Origin: Amycolatopsis azurea DSM 43854
GTDB lineage: Bacteria; Actinomycetota; Actinomycetes; Mycobacteriales; Pseudonocardiaceae
Reading direction: 5' to 3'
DNA length: 64,000 nt
Assembly (NCBI RefSeq): GCF_001995215.1
Contig: NZ_MUXN01000016.1
Location: forward strand, 124,001-188,000
Positions within the stretch are counted from its first letter, which is position 1; every line of letters starts with the position of its first letter. The notes beneath the pieces were generated by a model, which had not been told where the DNA came from, ran no database searches, and worked only from the letters and a program-made list of their open reading frames with translations. Of this stretch, positions 34,791 to 43,649 are shown in pieces. The translations under genes and the position numbers were made by a program.

Positions 34791-36059
34791 TCAGGCGGCC
34801 GCGGTGGCGTGGAGAGCCTTGCTCAGCGCGGCCACGGTCAGCTCGACCTGCCACGGCCGGGCCCCGGCGTCGCGGAGAACCTGGGCGACGGCGTCCTCGC
34901 TCAGATCCGCGGGCGGACGCCAGCAGGTGCGGCGCACCAGTTCCGGCAGCAGCAGGTTCTCCACCGGCAGCCGCCGGTCCTCCGCGATGGCGGCCAGCGC
35001 CGCTCGGGCGGCCGAAAGCCGGGCGGCGGCGTCGGGGTCCTTGTCCGACCACCGGTTCACCGGCGGCGGGCCGTCGGTCTGCTGCGCGGGGGTCGGGAGC
35101 TGGTCGGCGGGAAGCGCGCGGGCGGCCTGGAGATGCCGCAGCCAGCTCGCGGTGTACTTGCGCTGGACCCGGCCGCTGAACACCGGCAGCGCCTGCAGCT
35201 GCTCGACGGTCTTCGGGTCCGCGGTGACGGCGTTGATGATCGCGCTGTCGGGCAGGATCCGGCTCGGCGCGCGGTCGCGTTTGCGGGCGAGCTCGTCCCG
35301 CGCCTGCCACAGTTCGCGGACGGCGGCGAGGCCGCGGGCGCTGCGGATCTTGTGCACCCCCGACGTCCGGCGCCACGGCTCGACCCGAGGGGCGGGCGGC
35401 GGCGCGGTGCGGACGGCCTCGAATTCCTGCTGGGCCCATTCGAGCTTGCCCTGGGCGGCGAGGTCGGCTTCGAGCTTCTCGCGCAGTTCGATGAGCAGCT
35501 CGACGTCGAGGGCCGCGTAGTTCAGCCAGTCGACGGGAAGCGGGCGCTTCGACCAGTCGGCGGCACTGTGCCCCTTCTCCAGCTGGTAGCCGAGGAGGAG
35601 TTCGACGAGGGTGCCGAGGGCGACCCGTTCGTACCCGGCGAGCCGTCCGGCGAGTTCGGTGTCGAACAGGCTCTTCGGGTGCAGGTCGAGTTCGGCGAGG
35701 CACGGCAGGTCCTGAGAGGCCGCGTGCAACACCCATTCGGCGTCGTTGAGTACTTCCGCGAGGGGCGCGAGCTGCCCTTCGAGCGGAATGGGGTCGATGA
35801 GGAAGGAGCCGGCACCTTCGCGGCGCAGCTGGACCAGATAGGCCTTCGGCCAGTACCGGTAGCCGGACGCGCGTTCGGTGTCCACGGCGATGGCTCCGCT
35901 GCCACCCGCGATCTTCGCGCAGGCTTCAGCGAGGGCTGCCGCGTCGGCGATCACCGGCGGAGTGCCCTCGGCGGGCTCGCGCAGCAGAACCGGTCCACCG
36001 GTGTCATCGGTGCCGGTCTTCGGGTCTGGCTGCGGATCTCCGGGTCGGTCGCCTTCCAT
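34791..36059 (-). CDS. rnd: Ribonuclease D-like 3-prime exonuclease with HRDC domain
   Basis: 422 residues. DEDDy exonuclease motifs: AVDTERASG (Asp/Glu), LHAASQDLPCL (Asp) and YAALDVELL (Tyr/Asp). HRDC domain about residues 235-310 (LAAVRELWQARDELARKRDRAPSRIL split across it). Trims the 3-prime ends of stable RNAs. Downstream of the orphan response regulator (68 bp). Rv2681 is the mycobacterial counterpart next to dxs1. Confidence 0.94.
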   Translation of the reverse strand: MEGDRPGDPQPDPKTGTDDTGGPVLLREPAEGTPPVIADAAALAEACAKIAGGSGAIAVDTERASGYRYWPKAYLVQLRREGAGSFLIDPIPLEGQLAPLAEVLNDAEWVLHAASQDLPCLAELDLHPKSLFDTELAGRLAGYERVALGTLVELLLGYQLEKGHSAADWSKRPLPVDWLNYAALDVELLIELREKLEADLAAQGKLEWAQQEFEAVRTAPPPAPRVEPWRRTSGVHKIRSARGLAAVRELWQARDELARKRDRAPSRILPDSAIINAVTADPKTVEQLQALPVFSGRVQRKYTASWLRHLQAARALPADQLPTPAQQTDGPPPVNRWSDKDPDAAARLSAARAALAAIAEDRRLPVENLLLPELVRRTCWRPPADLSEDAVAQVLRDAGARPWQVELTVAALSKALHATAAA

Positions 36060-36127
36060 AGGTGAAGACCCTACGGGACGAGCGGGCCGCGCCTGGTCCG
36101 CCCGCCCCGCAGGGCAGTTCGCCTTTG

Positions 36128-36844
36128 TCAGCGGATCACGCCGGCACGCATCGCCAGCGCCACCATCTGAGCCCGGTCACCCGTGCCGAGCTTGCGCCCG
36201 ATGCGGGAGAGGTGAGACTTCACCGTGAGAGCGGAGAGGCTGAGTTCCTCGCCGATCTCCTTGTTGCTCTGGCCGTCGGCCACGAGCTGCAGCACCTCGA
36301 CCTCGCGCGCGGAAAGCTCGCGCGGGGTGTTGTCGGTGCCGGCGACTCGGGTGCCGGTGGCCAGGACCGGTGCGACGCTCGGGTCCGCGTAGACGCCGCC
36401 CTCGAGCACCCTGCGGACCCCGTCGGTCACTACGACCGGCGATGCCGACTTGAGCAGGTATGCCTGGGCGCCGGCCTGGAACGCCGACCTGACCGCGTAC
36501 GGGTCGTCTGATGAAGCGAGCACCACTACTCGAGGCCAGCCGTGGCTACGGAGTTCCGTAACCAGCTCGATGCCGCTGCCATCCGGCAGTCCGAGATCGA
36601 GGATCGCCAGATCACAAGGCCCGGTGGCCTGTGCTCGCGCCCTCGCCTCGGCCACCGTGGCGGCCTCGTGGACGGTGCCCGCACCCATCTGTGCGAGTCT
36701 TGCTGAGATTGCCTCCCTCAACAGCGGGTGGTCATCGACCACCAACACGGAAAAAAGCTCTTCCCGCGGGTGCGGAACCATGCTCGCCGGCAATGAACCG
36801 GCTGGCGTGGATCGGACGGCCTGAGAAATGCCGACGGTAGCCAC
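36128..36844 (-). CDS. NarL/LuxR-type response regulator, orphan
   Basis: 238 residues from GTG 36844, preceded by GGGAGG eight bases upstream. An N-terminal tail of about 30 residues precedes the receiver (VLVVDDHPLL, phosphoacceptor in AILDLGLPDG, Lys in YLLKSASP). The C-terminal LuxR HTH is at LSAREVEVLQLVADGQSNKEI. No kinase gene is adjacent. Same strand as rnd and possibly cotranscribed. An inverted repeat ACTTTCGG-N24-CCGAAAGT (36891-36930) lies in its leader. Confidence 0.92.
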   Translation of the reverse strand: MATVGISQAVRSTPAGSLPASMVPHPREELFSVLVVDDHPLLREAISARLAQMGAGTVHEAATVAEARARAQATGPCDLAILDLGLPDGSGIELVTELRSHGWPRVVVLASSDDPYAVRSAFQAGAQAYLLKSASPVVVTDGVRRVLEGGVYADPSVAPVLATGTRVAGTDNTPRELSAREVEVLQLVADGQSNKEIGEELSLSALTVKSHLSRIGRKLGTGDRAQMVALAMRAGVIR

Positions 36845-37346
36845 GTCACTACCTCCCTGGAGTCGGTCGTGCCCCCCGACCGGCACCGGGACTTTCGGCC
36901 GTTTAGCCGCGCCAGCTTTAGACCGAAAGTGGTGTCGTCGATGGCACTGTAGCCGTCCTGAGGCCTTCACGGGGGGATCGAATGGGTATCTATCTCAAAC
37001 GAGTAGTTACTCAGGGAGTTCGTAGTAACACGATCGGGCTAGTACACAGCCGGTGGCTAACGCATCGCGGAATGAACGCGATGCACTGGGGTTACCGGGG
37101 TCCATCCGACTGTGCAGATGGGTCGTGCACCTGCCGGTGCCTCTGCGCGGGAGTCTCGGAAGACAGTGTGCGGGAGGGTGGAAACCGCCTCCGGCATGGG
37201 GCTTGATCAACTTCGCGGAGAGTCATGATCGCTTCGCTGGGTGACCGCCATCGTAACGCTCCGGAAGCGTCCGGCGGTGTCCTCGGAGGTGTTTCCGGCG
37301 GATTTGATCTTGTTGCGGACGGTGACCGTGCGCCCGCCACGAACGG

Positions 37347-37404
37347 GGTGGTCCAGACCTCTGAGAGGGCGGCTCCGCGCAGGTGGGGGCTGGTCTAGTC
37401 CAGA
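37347..37404. promoter_or_regulatory. Two DasR-like (dre) site matches
   Basis: 37347-37362 reads GGTGGTCCAGACCTCT and 37389-37404 reads GCTGGTCTAGTCCAGA, 42 bp apart (four helical turns). The known DasR consensus is close to ACTGGTCTAGACCAGT. Neither is perfect, and no gene start lies next to them. Confidence 0.3.
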
Positions 37405-37500
37405 TGGCCCTGAAGCGCCCTTCGGCGGCGTACGGGCGCTCTCAGGGGCCCGCGAATGGGGTAAGCGAAGGTGCTCTCGGCCGCTTCGTGGAGCCTCGCG

Positions 37501-37557
37501 AGTACATGAAGGCCCCCTTGCTTGCGCTAGGCGCAATTAAGGGGGCCTTCTTGTACT
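37501..37557. terminator. Long hairpin in gene-poor stretch
   Basis: Arms of about 25 bp with a few mismatches (AGTACATGAAGGCCCCCTTG... pairing with ...AAGGGGGCCTTCTTGTACT) and a 3-nt loop. No gene ends directly beside it, unlike most other members of this hairpin set. Confidence 0.55.
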
Positions 37558-37699
37558 CCGGCCGCCGAACCGGCGGGGGAGCAAGGGACCTTTAGTATCG
37601 GCAGCTTTCCTAGCGGCACTAGCTGGCCGGAAATCGCAAGATAACCCGAATGCTATGTCTCGATTGATGGGATTCCGGCGTGTCGAGACGGACGACCAG

Positions 37700-37754
37700 G
37701 TCCGTGAAGGCCTCCTTGAGGGACCCAGGGTCCCTCAAGGAGGCCTTCACGGAC
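37700..37754. terminator. Perfect 27-bp hairpin after the DUF3000 gene
   Basis: Perfect 27-bp arms and a single-base loop, 30 bp past the DUF3000 stop on the minus strand. Outer 18 nt identical to the hairpin at 25515-25569, inner part (GAGGGACCC) different. Confidence 0.7.
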
Positions 37755-37784
37755 CATCGAGACTGACGGAGGAAGCCGAAGGGG

Positions 37785-38339
37785 TCAGGAGGACTGGCGC
37801 TGCTCGAACAGCGTCACGCCGACCGGCGGCAGCCCGACGACGCTCGCCATCACCTGACAGAACGCCTGACCGTGCGGCCGCAGCGCGGCGTCCGTCGGCG
37901 TCCAGGACGCCCGCAGTTCCAGATCGTCGGTGCGCGCGGGCCCGGAGATGTCGCCGAAGCGGGCCGACGACGTCTCGGTGACCGTGCCGCCCAGCGCCGT
38001 CCACTCCGCGCCGGAGCTCTCCAGCGCGTCGGTCAGCCACGACCAGCCGACGGCGGGCAGGAAGGGATCGGTCGCCAGTTCCCGGTCGAGTTCCGCGCGG
38101 ACGTACATGACCAGCCGCAGGACCCCGTCCCAGCCTTCCTGGCCCTCCGGATCGTGCAGCAGCACCAGCCGCCCCGACGCCAGTACGTCCGCCGGACCTT
38201 CCACCTCGCAGCTCACCGCGTAGGACCACGGCGCCAGCCGCTGCGGCGGACGCATCGTCTCCAGCTGGACTTCGGGGCGGGGCCGGACCGATTGCAACGC
38301 CGCGACGGCTTCACGGAAGAGATCGGGTACTGATGTCAT
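37785..38339 (-). CDS. DUF3000 family protein
   Basis: 184 residues from ATG 38339 (MTSVPDLFREAVAAL). Actinobacterial family of unknown function next to hemE and rnd (Rv2680 in M. tuberculosis). No signal peptide or membrane helix; conserved Trp-rich segments include PWSYAVSCEVEGPADVLA and VGWSWLTDAL. A GTG three codons upstream is an alternative start. Divergent from hemE by 94 bp. Confidence 0.88.
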   Translation of the reverse strand: MTSVPDLFREAVAALQSVRPRPEVQLETMRPPQRLAPWSYAVSCEVEGPADVLASGRLVLLHDPEGQEGWDGVLRLVMYVRAELDRELATDPFLPAVGWSWLTDALESSGAEWTALGGTVTETSSARFGDISGPARTDDLELRASWTPTDAALRPHGQAFCQVMASVVGLPPVGVTLFEQRQSS

Positions 38340-38433
38340 CGCGGTCACCAACCGACTGTAAGACGCGATCGTCCGGTTCGGGGCGCAGGCGCGCCGAGAG
38401 TAAGGCCTCCGAGCGCCCATGGCACCATGAACC

Positions 38434-39510
38434 GTGATGTCTCCTTCACCTGCTTCTCCCGCGCAGACCGTTCCCGCGGCCCGTCGTGCCCTGCCCGGCT
38501 CGCCGTTCCTGGCCGCCGCGCGCGGCGAGCGCCCCGGCCGCACCCCCGTGTGGTTCATGCGCCAGGCCGGCCGGTCGCTGCCCGAGTACCGGGCTCTGCG
38601 CGAGGGCACCTCGATGTTCGAAGCGTGCTTCGACCCCGAGATGCTCGCCGAGATCACCCTCCAGCCGATCCGCCGTCACGGCGTCGACGCGGCCATCCTC
38701 TTCAGTGACATCGTCGTCCCGCTCAAGGCGGCGGGCCTCGACATCGACATCGTCGCGGGCACCGGGCCGGTGGTCGCCGAGCCGATCCGCGACGCCGCGG
38801 GCGTGCGCGCGCTGCCGGTGCTGGACCCGGACCAGGTGGAGCGGGTCGCCGACGGCGTCCGGCTGCTGGTCGGGTCGCTGGGCGAGACGCCGCTGATCGG
38901 TTTCGCGGGCGCGCCGTTCACCCTGGCCTCCTACCTCATCGAGGGCGGGCCGAGCCGCAATCACGAGCACACCAAGGCGCTCATGCACTCCGAGCCGGCG
39001 CTCTGGCACGAGCTGGCCGGACGCCTGGCGGACATGGCGATCACGTTCCTCGGCGCACAGCTGGACGCCGGGGCCGACGCGATCCAGCTGTTCGACTCGT
39101 GGGCGGGCGCGCTCTCCGAGCGGGACTACCGCGAGTTCGTCCTGCCGCATTCGGCGAAGGTGCTGGACGCGGTCGCGGGGCACGGCGTGCCGCGGATCCA
39201 CTTCGGCGTCGGCACCGGCGAGCTGCTGGTGGCGATGCGCGACGCGGGTGCCGACGTGGTCGGCGTCGACTGGCGCATCCCGCTCGACGAGGCGGTCCGC
39301 CGTCTCGGCGGCGGTGTCGTGCAGGGCAACCTCGACCCGGCGCTGCTGCACGCGTCCTGGCCGGTGCTCGAAGCGGAGGTCCGGCGGATCCTCGCCGAGG
39401 GCCGCGCGGCCGACGGCCACATCTTCAACCTCGGCCACGGAGTGCTGCCCGGCGTCGACCCGGACGTCCTGACGCGCGTGGTCGGGCTGGTGCACGAGAT
39501 CCAGCAGTGA
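38434..39510 (+). CDS. hemE: Uroporphyrinogen decarboxylase
   Basis: 358 residues. Converts uroporphyrinogen III to coproporphyrinogen III in the cytosol. Signature VWFMRQAGRSLPEY near residue 40 with the substrate-binding Arg, catalytic Asp in FSDIVVPL, and GFAGAPFTLASYLIEGG. GTG 38434 and ATG 38437 are both possible starts. Stop overlaps the hemY start (GTGA, 39507-39510). Confidence 0.97.
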   Translation: MMSPSPASPAQTVPAARRALPGSPFLAAARGERPGRTPVWFMRQAGRSLPEYRALREGTSMFEACFDPEMLAEITLQPIRRHGVDAAILFSDIVVPLKAAGLDIDIVAGTGPVVAEPIRDAAGVRALPVLDPDQVERVADGVRLLVGSLGETPLIGFAGAPFTLASYLIEGGPSRNHEHTKALMHSEPALWHELAGRLADMAITFLGAQLDAGADAIQLFDSWAGALSERDYREFVLPHSAKVLDAVAGHGVPRIHFGVGTGELLVAMRDAGADVVGVDWRIPLDEAVRRLGGGVVQGNLDPALLHASWPVLEAEVRRILAEGRAADGHIFNLGHGVLPGVDPDVLTRVVGLVHEIQQ

Positions 39511-40886
39511 GGACGGTCGCCGTCGTCGGTGGCGGTATCTCCGGACTGACCGCGGCGTACCGGCTGCGGACGCTGCTCGGCGACGACGCCCGGATCGTCG
39601 TCTTCGAGGCGACGACGTCCCTCGGCGGGAAACTCCGCACGATCGAACTCGCCGGCGAGCGCTACGACGTCGGCGCCGAAGCCTTCCTCGCCCGCCGCCC
39701 CGAGGCGCTCGCCTTGGTCAAGGAGGTCGGGCTGGGCGAAAGCCTCGTCCACCCCACCAAGGCGCGCGCGAAGATCCACGCCGGCGGTTCGGTGCTCGGC
39801 CTGCCGCCAGGCACGGTCATGGGCGTTCCCGCCTCCGCCGACGCGGTCGCCGGGGTGCTCTCCGAGAAGGGCCGAGCCTTGGTCGAGGCCGAGGCTCGAC
39901 TGCCGCCGGTGGATCTGCCCGCTGGTGACGTGCCGCTCGGCCCGCTGCTGCGCGAGCGATTCGGCGACGAACTCGTGGACCGGCTCGTCGACCCGCTGCT
40001 GGGCGGGGTCTACGCCGGGGGAGCGGACGGACTCGGGCTGCGCGCGACGATGCCCGGACTCGCCTCCGCGGTGGATCGCGGCGCCCGTTCGCTCACCGAA
40101 GGCGCTGCTTCGCTCATGCCTGCATCACCCAGTACGGCGCCCGTCTTCGGGACCCTGCTGGGCGGCCTCGGGACGCTGATCGCGCGGCTCGCGGAACTGT
40201 CGCGCGCCGAGATCCGGACCGGGACCACCGTGACGGCGCTGGAGCGCACCGCCACCGGCTGGAAGGTCGACGACCTCGAAGCCGACTCCATCCTGCTCGC
40301 CGTCCCGGCACCTTCGGCACGAAGGCTGCTCGACGGTGTCGCGGATGTCGCGTCGTCGGCGTTCGCGGAGGTCGAACTCGCGTCGATGGCGGTGGTCGCG
40401 CTCGCGCTCCCGCCGGGTACCGAACTGCCCGACTCGTCCGGCGTGCTGATCGGCGCGGGTGAACAGGACGCGGCCGGGAAGCCGTTCGCCGCCAAGGCGT
40501 TCACCTTCTCCGCTCGCAAATGGGCGCAGTACGGCGAAGGCCCGGTGCTGGTCCGCGGCTCGGTCGGCCGCTTCGGTGAACCGGGCGCGCTGCACGCGGA
40601 CGATGACGAACTCGTGCGCGTGGTCCGCGACGATCTCGCCCGGCTGACCGGCGTCACCGCCGAGCCGATCGAGACGCTGGTGACCCGATGGGGCGGCGGG
40701 CTCCCGCAGTACGGCACCGGTCATCTCGAACTCGTCGAGCGGATCGAACGCGCCGTCGCGGACGTGCCGGGGCTCGCCGTGGCGGGCGCGACGCTGCACG
40801 GCGTCGGGCTCCCGGCCTGCATCGCCACCGCCGACGCGGCCGCCCGCCGCATCGCCGGGATCACACCCACCCACGAGGGCTCCTGA
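39507..40886 (+). CDS. hemY: Coproporphyrinogen III / protoporphyrinogen oxidase
   Basis: 459 residues. FAD enzyme of the coproporphyrin-dependent heme pathway. N-terminal VAVVGGGISGLTAAYRL is the dinucleotide fold, followed by FEATTSLGGKL. C-terminal AVAGATLHGVGLPACIA is the second FAD motif. GTG 39507 overlaps the hemE stop. With chdC downstream, the product coproporphyrin III goes on to coproheme. Confidence 0.95.
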   Translation: MRTVAVVGGGISGLTAAYRLRTLLGDDARIVVFEATTSLGGKLRTIELAGERYDVGAEAFLARRPEALALVKEVGLGESLVHPTKARAKIHAGGSVLGLPPGTVMGVPASADAVAGVLSEKGRALVEAEARLPPVDLPAGDVPLGPLLRERFGDELVDRLVDPLLGGVYAGGADGLGLRATMPGLASAVDRGARSLTEGAASLMPASPSTAPVFGTLLGGLGTLIARLAELSRAEIRTGTTVTALERTATGWKVDDLEADSILLAVPAPSARRLLDGVADVASSAFAEVELASMAVVALALPPGTELPDSSGVLIGAGEQDAAGKPFAAKAFTFSARKWAQYGEGPVLVRGSVGRFGEPGALHADDDELVRVVRDDLARLTGVTAEPIETLVTRWGGGLPQYGTGHLELVERIERAVADVPGLAVAGATLHGVGLPACIATADAAARRIAGITPTHEGS

Positions 40887-40911
40887 GCGCGGGCAGTGCC
40901 AAGATGGCGGT

Positions 40912-41604
40912 ATGGCGCGGCTGAACTACAACGAGCTCAACGACACCATCCGCTACACCGCCTGGTCGGTCTTCCGGGCCGAGCAGGGAAAGCTCGGCGA
41001 GGACCGCACGAAGGCGACCGCGGAGACCACCGACTACCTCGACGCGCTGGAAGCCAAGGGCGTCGTCGTCCGCGGTCTCTACGACCTCTCGGGGCTTCGG
41101 GCCGACGCCGACTACATGGTGTGGTGGCACGCCGAGGAGATCGAGCAGGTCCAGGCGGCCTACAGCGGTTTCCGGCACACCCCGCTCGGCCGCGCCTCGG
41201 TGCCGGTCTGGAGCCAGGTCGCACTGCACCGCCCTGCCGAGTTCAACAAGAGCCACATCCCGGCGTTCCTCGCCGGTGAAGAGGCCCGCAAGTTCATCTG
41301 CGTCTATCCGTTCGTGCGCTCCTACGAGTGGTACCTGCTGCCGGACGACGAGCGCCGCAAGATGCTCGCCGACCACGGCAAGGAGGCCCGCGACTACCCG
41401 GACGTCCGCGCCAACACGGTCGCGTCGTTCGCGCTGGGCGACTACGAGTGGATCCTGGCCTTCGAGGCCGACGAGCTGCACCGCATCGTCGACCTGATGC
41501 GGCATCTGCGCGGCACCGAGGCCCGCCTCCACGTGCGCGAGGAGATCCCGTTCTACACCGGGACCAAGGTGGAACCCGCCGAGCTGATCGCCCTGCTGCC
41601 CTAG
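40912..41604 (+). CDS. chdC: Coproheme decarboxylase (HemQ/chlorite dismutase family)
   Basis: 230 residues. Decarboxylates coproheme to heme b. The proximal His lies in MLADHGKEARDYPDV, and the catalytic Tyr is probably in YPFVRSYEWYLLP. Length and lack of signal fit actinobacterial ChdC. 25 bp after hemY and 1-bp overlap with the CoA-transferase gene. Confidence 0.96.
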   Translation: MARLNYNELNDTIRYTAWSVFRAEQGKLGEDRTKATAETTDYLDALEAKGVVVRGLYDLSGLRADADYMVWWHAEEIEQVQAAYSGFRHTPLGRASVPVWSQVALHRPAEFNKSHIPAFLAGEEARKFICVYPFVRSYEWYLLPDDERRKMLADHGKEARDYPDVRANTVASFALGDYEWILAFEADELHRIVDLMRHLRGTEARLHVREEIPFYTGTKVEPAELIALLP

Positions 41605-42962
41605 TGAACTCCTCAGTGGACGCACGCGTCTGGACCACGCTCACCGGCGACGCGCTCGCCGAAGACGCCGTCGAGGTCACCGGTCCCGGGTCCGTGCTGC
41701 CCGGGACCTTCCGGGTCGAGGAAGCGGCGACCACGAGTATCGCCGTCGCGACGCTGGCCGCGGGGGAACTGTTGCGGTTGCGGGGAATCGAGCCCGGCAA
41801 GGTCTCGGTCGACACCCGGCACGCCGCGGCGTCGTTCCACAGCGAGCAGTACGTCCGCGTCGACGGCGAGCCGGTGCCGTTCAGCGCGCCGCTGTCCGGC
41901 GACTACCGGGCGAAAGACGGCTGGGTGCGGCTGCACTGCAACTACCCGCGCCACGTCTCCGCCGTGTGCTGGGGTCTCGGCGTGCCCGCGACCCGCGCGG
42001 CGTTCGAGAAGGTCGTCGCGGCCAAGTCGAAGTACGAGGTCGAGTCGGCCGTGGTCGGCGCCGGTGGTGCCGCCGCCGTGCTGCGCAGCCGCGAGGAGTG
42101 GCTGGCGCACAAGCAAGGACAGGCGTCGAGCGGGCTGCCGATCGCCGACATCCGGCCGCTCGGGACGTCGGAGCCGGTGCGGCTGTTCGACTCCGACCGG
42201 CCGCTGGGCGGGGTGCGGATCCTTGACCTGACCCACGTCATCGCCGGACCGGTCGCGGGCCGGGTGCTCGCCGCGCATGGAGCCACCGTCATGCACATCG
42301 GGTCGGCGCAGCTGCCGACCGTGCCGCCGCTGGCCGTGGACACCGGGATGGGCAAGCTCTCGGCGTACGTCGACCTGGAGACCGAGGCCGGGCGCTCGCG
42401 ACTGCGCAAGCTGATCGCCCGCGCCGACGTCGTGCTGCAGGGTTTCCGGCCGGGATCGCTGGTGGCCAAGGGTTTCTCGCCGGAGGCGATGGCCGAGCTC
42501 CGCCCGGGGATCGTGATCGCGGACCTGTCGGCTTACGGCTGGGAAGGGCCCTGGGCGCGCAGGCGCGGGTTCGACAGTCTCGTGCAGATGGCGTCCGGGA
42601 TCGCCGACGAAGGCGGCAAGACGGCCGGGATCGACGGCCCGGGACCGCTTCCGGTGCAGGCGCTCGACCACGCGACCGGCTGGCTCACCGCGGCCGCGAT
42701 CATGACGGCCGTCCGCCGGGCGGCCACCGAGGGCGGCAGCCAGCACGTCCGCACGTCGCTCGCCGGGACGGGGGAGTGGCTGAACTCCTTGGGGCGCAAG
42801 GAAGCCGGGCCCACCGGCTTCGACGGCGCCGAGTTCCTGGAGGACGCCGACAGCCCGCTCGGACGGCTCACCCGGGTCAAGATGGCGGGCACGCTGCCCG
42901 GCTCGAATCCCTTCTGGGTGGAGGGGACTCGCGTCTCCGGAAGCGACCGCGCCGTCTGGTAG
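41604..42962 (+). CDS. CaiB/BaiF-type CoA-transferase family protein
   Basis: 452 residues from GTG 41604, overlapping the chdC TAG by 1 bp. Family III CoA-transferase core from about residue 195 (VRILDLTHVIAGPVAGRVLAAHGATV) with NPF near the end (SNPFWVEG). The first 190 residues resemble a partial copy of the same fold (SVDTRHAAASFHSEQY), as in bile-acid/steroid-type CoA-transferases. The donor and acceptor are unknown, and the link to heme genes is positional. Confidence 0.88.
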   Translation: MNSSVDARVWTTLTGDALAEDAVEVTGPGSVLPGTFRVEEAATTSIAVATLAAGELLRLRGIEPGKVSVDTRHAAASFHSEQYVRVDGEPVPFSAPLSGDYRAKDGWVRLHCNYPRHVSAVCWGLGVPATRAAFEKVVAAKSKYEVESAVVGAGGAAAVLRSREEWLAHKQGQASSGLPIADIRPLGTSEPVRLFDSDRPLGGVRILDLTHVIAGPVAGRVLAAHGATVMHIGSAQLPTVPPLAVDTGMGKLSAYVDLETEAGRSRLRKLIARADVVLQGFRPGSLVAKGFSPEAMAELRPGIVIADLSAYGWEGPWARRRGFDSLVQMASGIADEGGKTAGIDGPGPLPVQALDHATGWLTAAAIMTAVRRAATEGGSQHVRTSLAGTGEWLNSLGRKEAGPTGFDGAEFLEDADSPLGRLTRVKMAGTLPGSNPFWVEGTRVSGSDRAVW

Positions 42963-43006
42963 CCCGTTTCATCGGATTTTCATCTCCCCGGCTTAGCTTC
43001 GATGAG

Positions 43007-43330
43007 ATGAAACGAAAGACTCTGAAGCTTACCGTGGTGGCAGCGTCCGCGCTGGTCCTGTGCGCGTGCGGGGTCGAGGGGAAGGTCGGTGACTACGGTG
43101 ACACGACCGTCTACTCCGAGCCGAAACCCAACGCGAACGGCGGGGTGAGCCACGACCCGGTGGGCACGCTGACCACCTTGTCCAAGGTGACGGTTTCCTG
43201 CCATGAAAAGGTCAACGGGTTCGGGTTCTACAAGATCTCGTACTCGGGCGGTTCGGGCTACATCGACGACTCGACGTCGATCATGAGCGACGACGGCGAA
43301 CTCCGCCCCGCCAAGGTGCCCAAGTGTTGA
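43007..43330 (+). CDS. Small secreted lipoprotein, SH3-like
   Basis: 107 residues. Signal with lipobox VLCAC at about residue 20. The remainder is a small beta-rich domain with GDYGDTTVYSEPKPNANGG and FGFYKISYSGGSGYID, resembling bacterial SH3 folds, and two more Cys (SCHEK, VPKC) that could form a disulfide. Its last 50 bp overlap the 3-prime end of the convergent partner gene. No known function. Confidence 0.75.
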   Translation: MKRKTLKLTVVAASALVLCACGVEGKVGDYGDTTVYSEPKPNANGGVSHDPVGTLTTLSKVTVSCHEKVNGFGFYKISYSGGSGYIDDSTSIMSDDGELRPAKVPKC

Positions 43331-43649
43331 GCCCGCGCTTCGGCTTCGGGACCTCGCCGCGTTCGACGAGCCACGTGCCGAAAGCGTCCGCGTAGGCCCG
43401 CGCGCGGATCGTGTCGGTCTTCGGGTGCGCCGTCGCGTACTCGCGGAACAGCGCGGCGAACCGGTCGCCGAGGGCCTCGGCGAGATCCGGCCGCAGGTAC
43501 GCGGCAAGCCTGCTCTGCTTGTTCCGCAACACGTTCGCTTCGATACGGAGCCTGTCCGCGTCGAAACCCGCAGGTGCTTCGCCGTCGGCGAGGAGCGCCT
43601 TGAGCAGCTCGGCCTGCTGCCCGGCGAGCCGCTCCCGGGGCGAAGTCAC
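43281..43649 (-). CDS. Putative DUF692 partner protein
   Basis: 122 residues from GTG 43649, overlapping the DUF692 stop by 4 bp. Helix-rich (RLRIEANVLRNKQSRLAAYL, DLAEALGDRFAALFREY), rather like the N-terminal part of the HvfC/BufC or SCO6045-like proteins that accompany DUF692 enzymes and bind the precursor. Ends in a basic stretch GVRRRRS. Substrate binding is inferred from the family pairing. Confidence 0.65.
   Translation of the reverse strand: MTSPRERLAGQQAELLKALLADGEAPAGFDADRLRIEANVLRNKQSRLAAYLRPDLAEALGDRFAALFREYATAHPKTDTIRARAYADAFGTWLVERGEVPKPKRGLNTWAPWRGGVRRRRS

Larger units (their letters stand above)
36845..37784. other. 940-bp gene-poor stretch
   Basis: No frame with the host codon bias. 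It contains the response-regulator leader repeat (36891-36930), a 74-codon frame at 36982-37206 with a fair ribosome site but AT-rich third positions, two sites resembling DasR operators (37347-37404), and two long hairpins (37501-37557, 37700-37754). Confidence 0.65.

Noticed and set aside
37207..37335. Minus-strand segment VRNKIKSAG... resembling the start of CsbD proteins
   Set aside because: No start codon in place, similarity ends after about 20 residues, and no stress-protein repeats follow. At most a decayed remnant.
37565..37665. GCCGAACCGGCGGGGGAG resembling the 5-prime half of the c-di-AMP riboswitch
   Set aside because: The conserved 3-prime half is absent and no cell-wall hydrolase or transporter gene follows on that strand.
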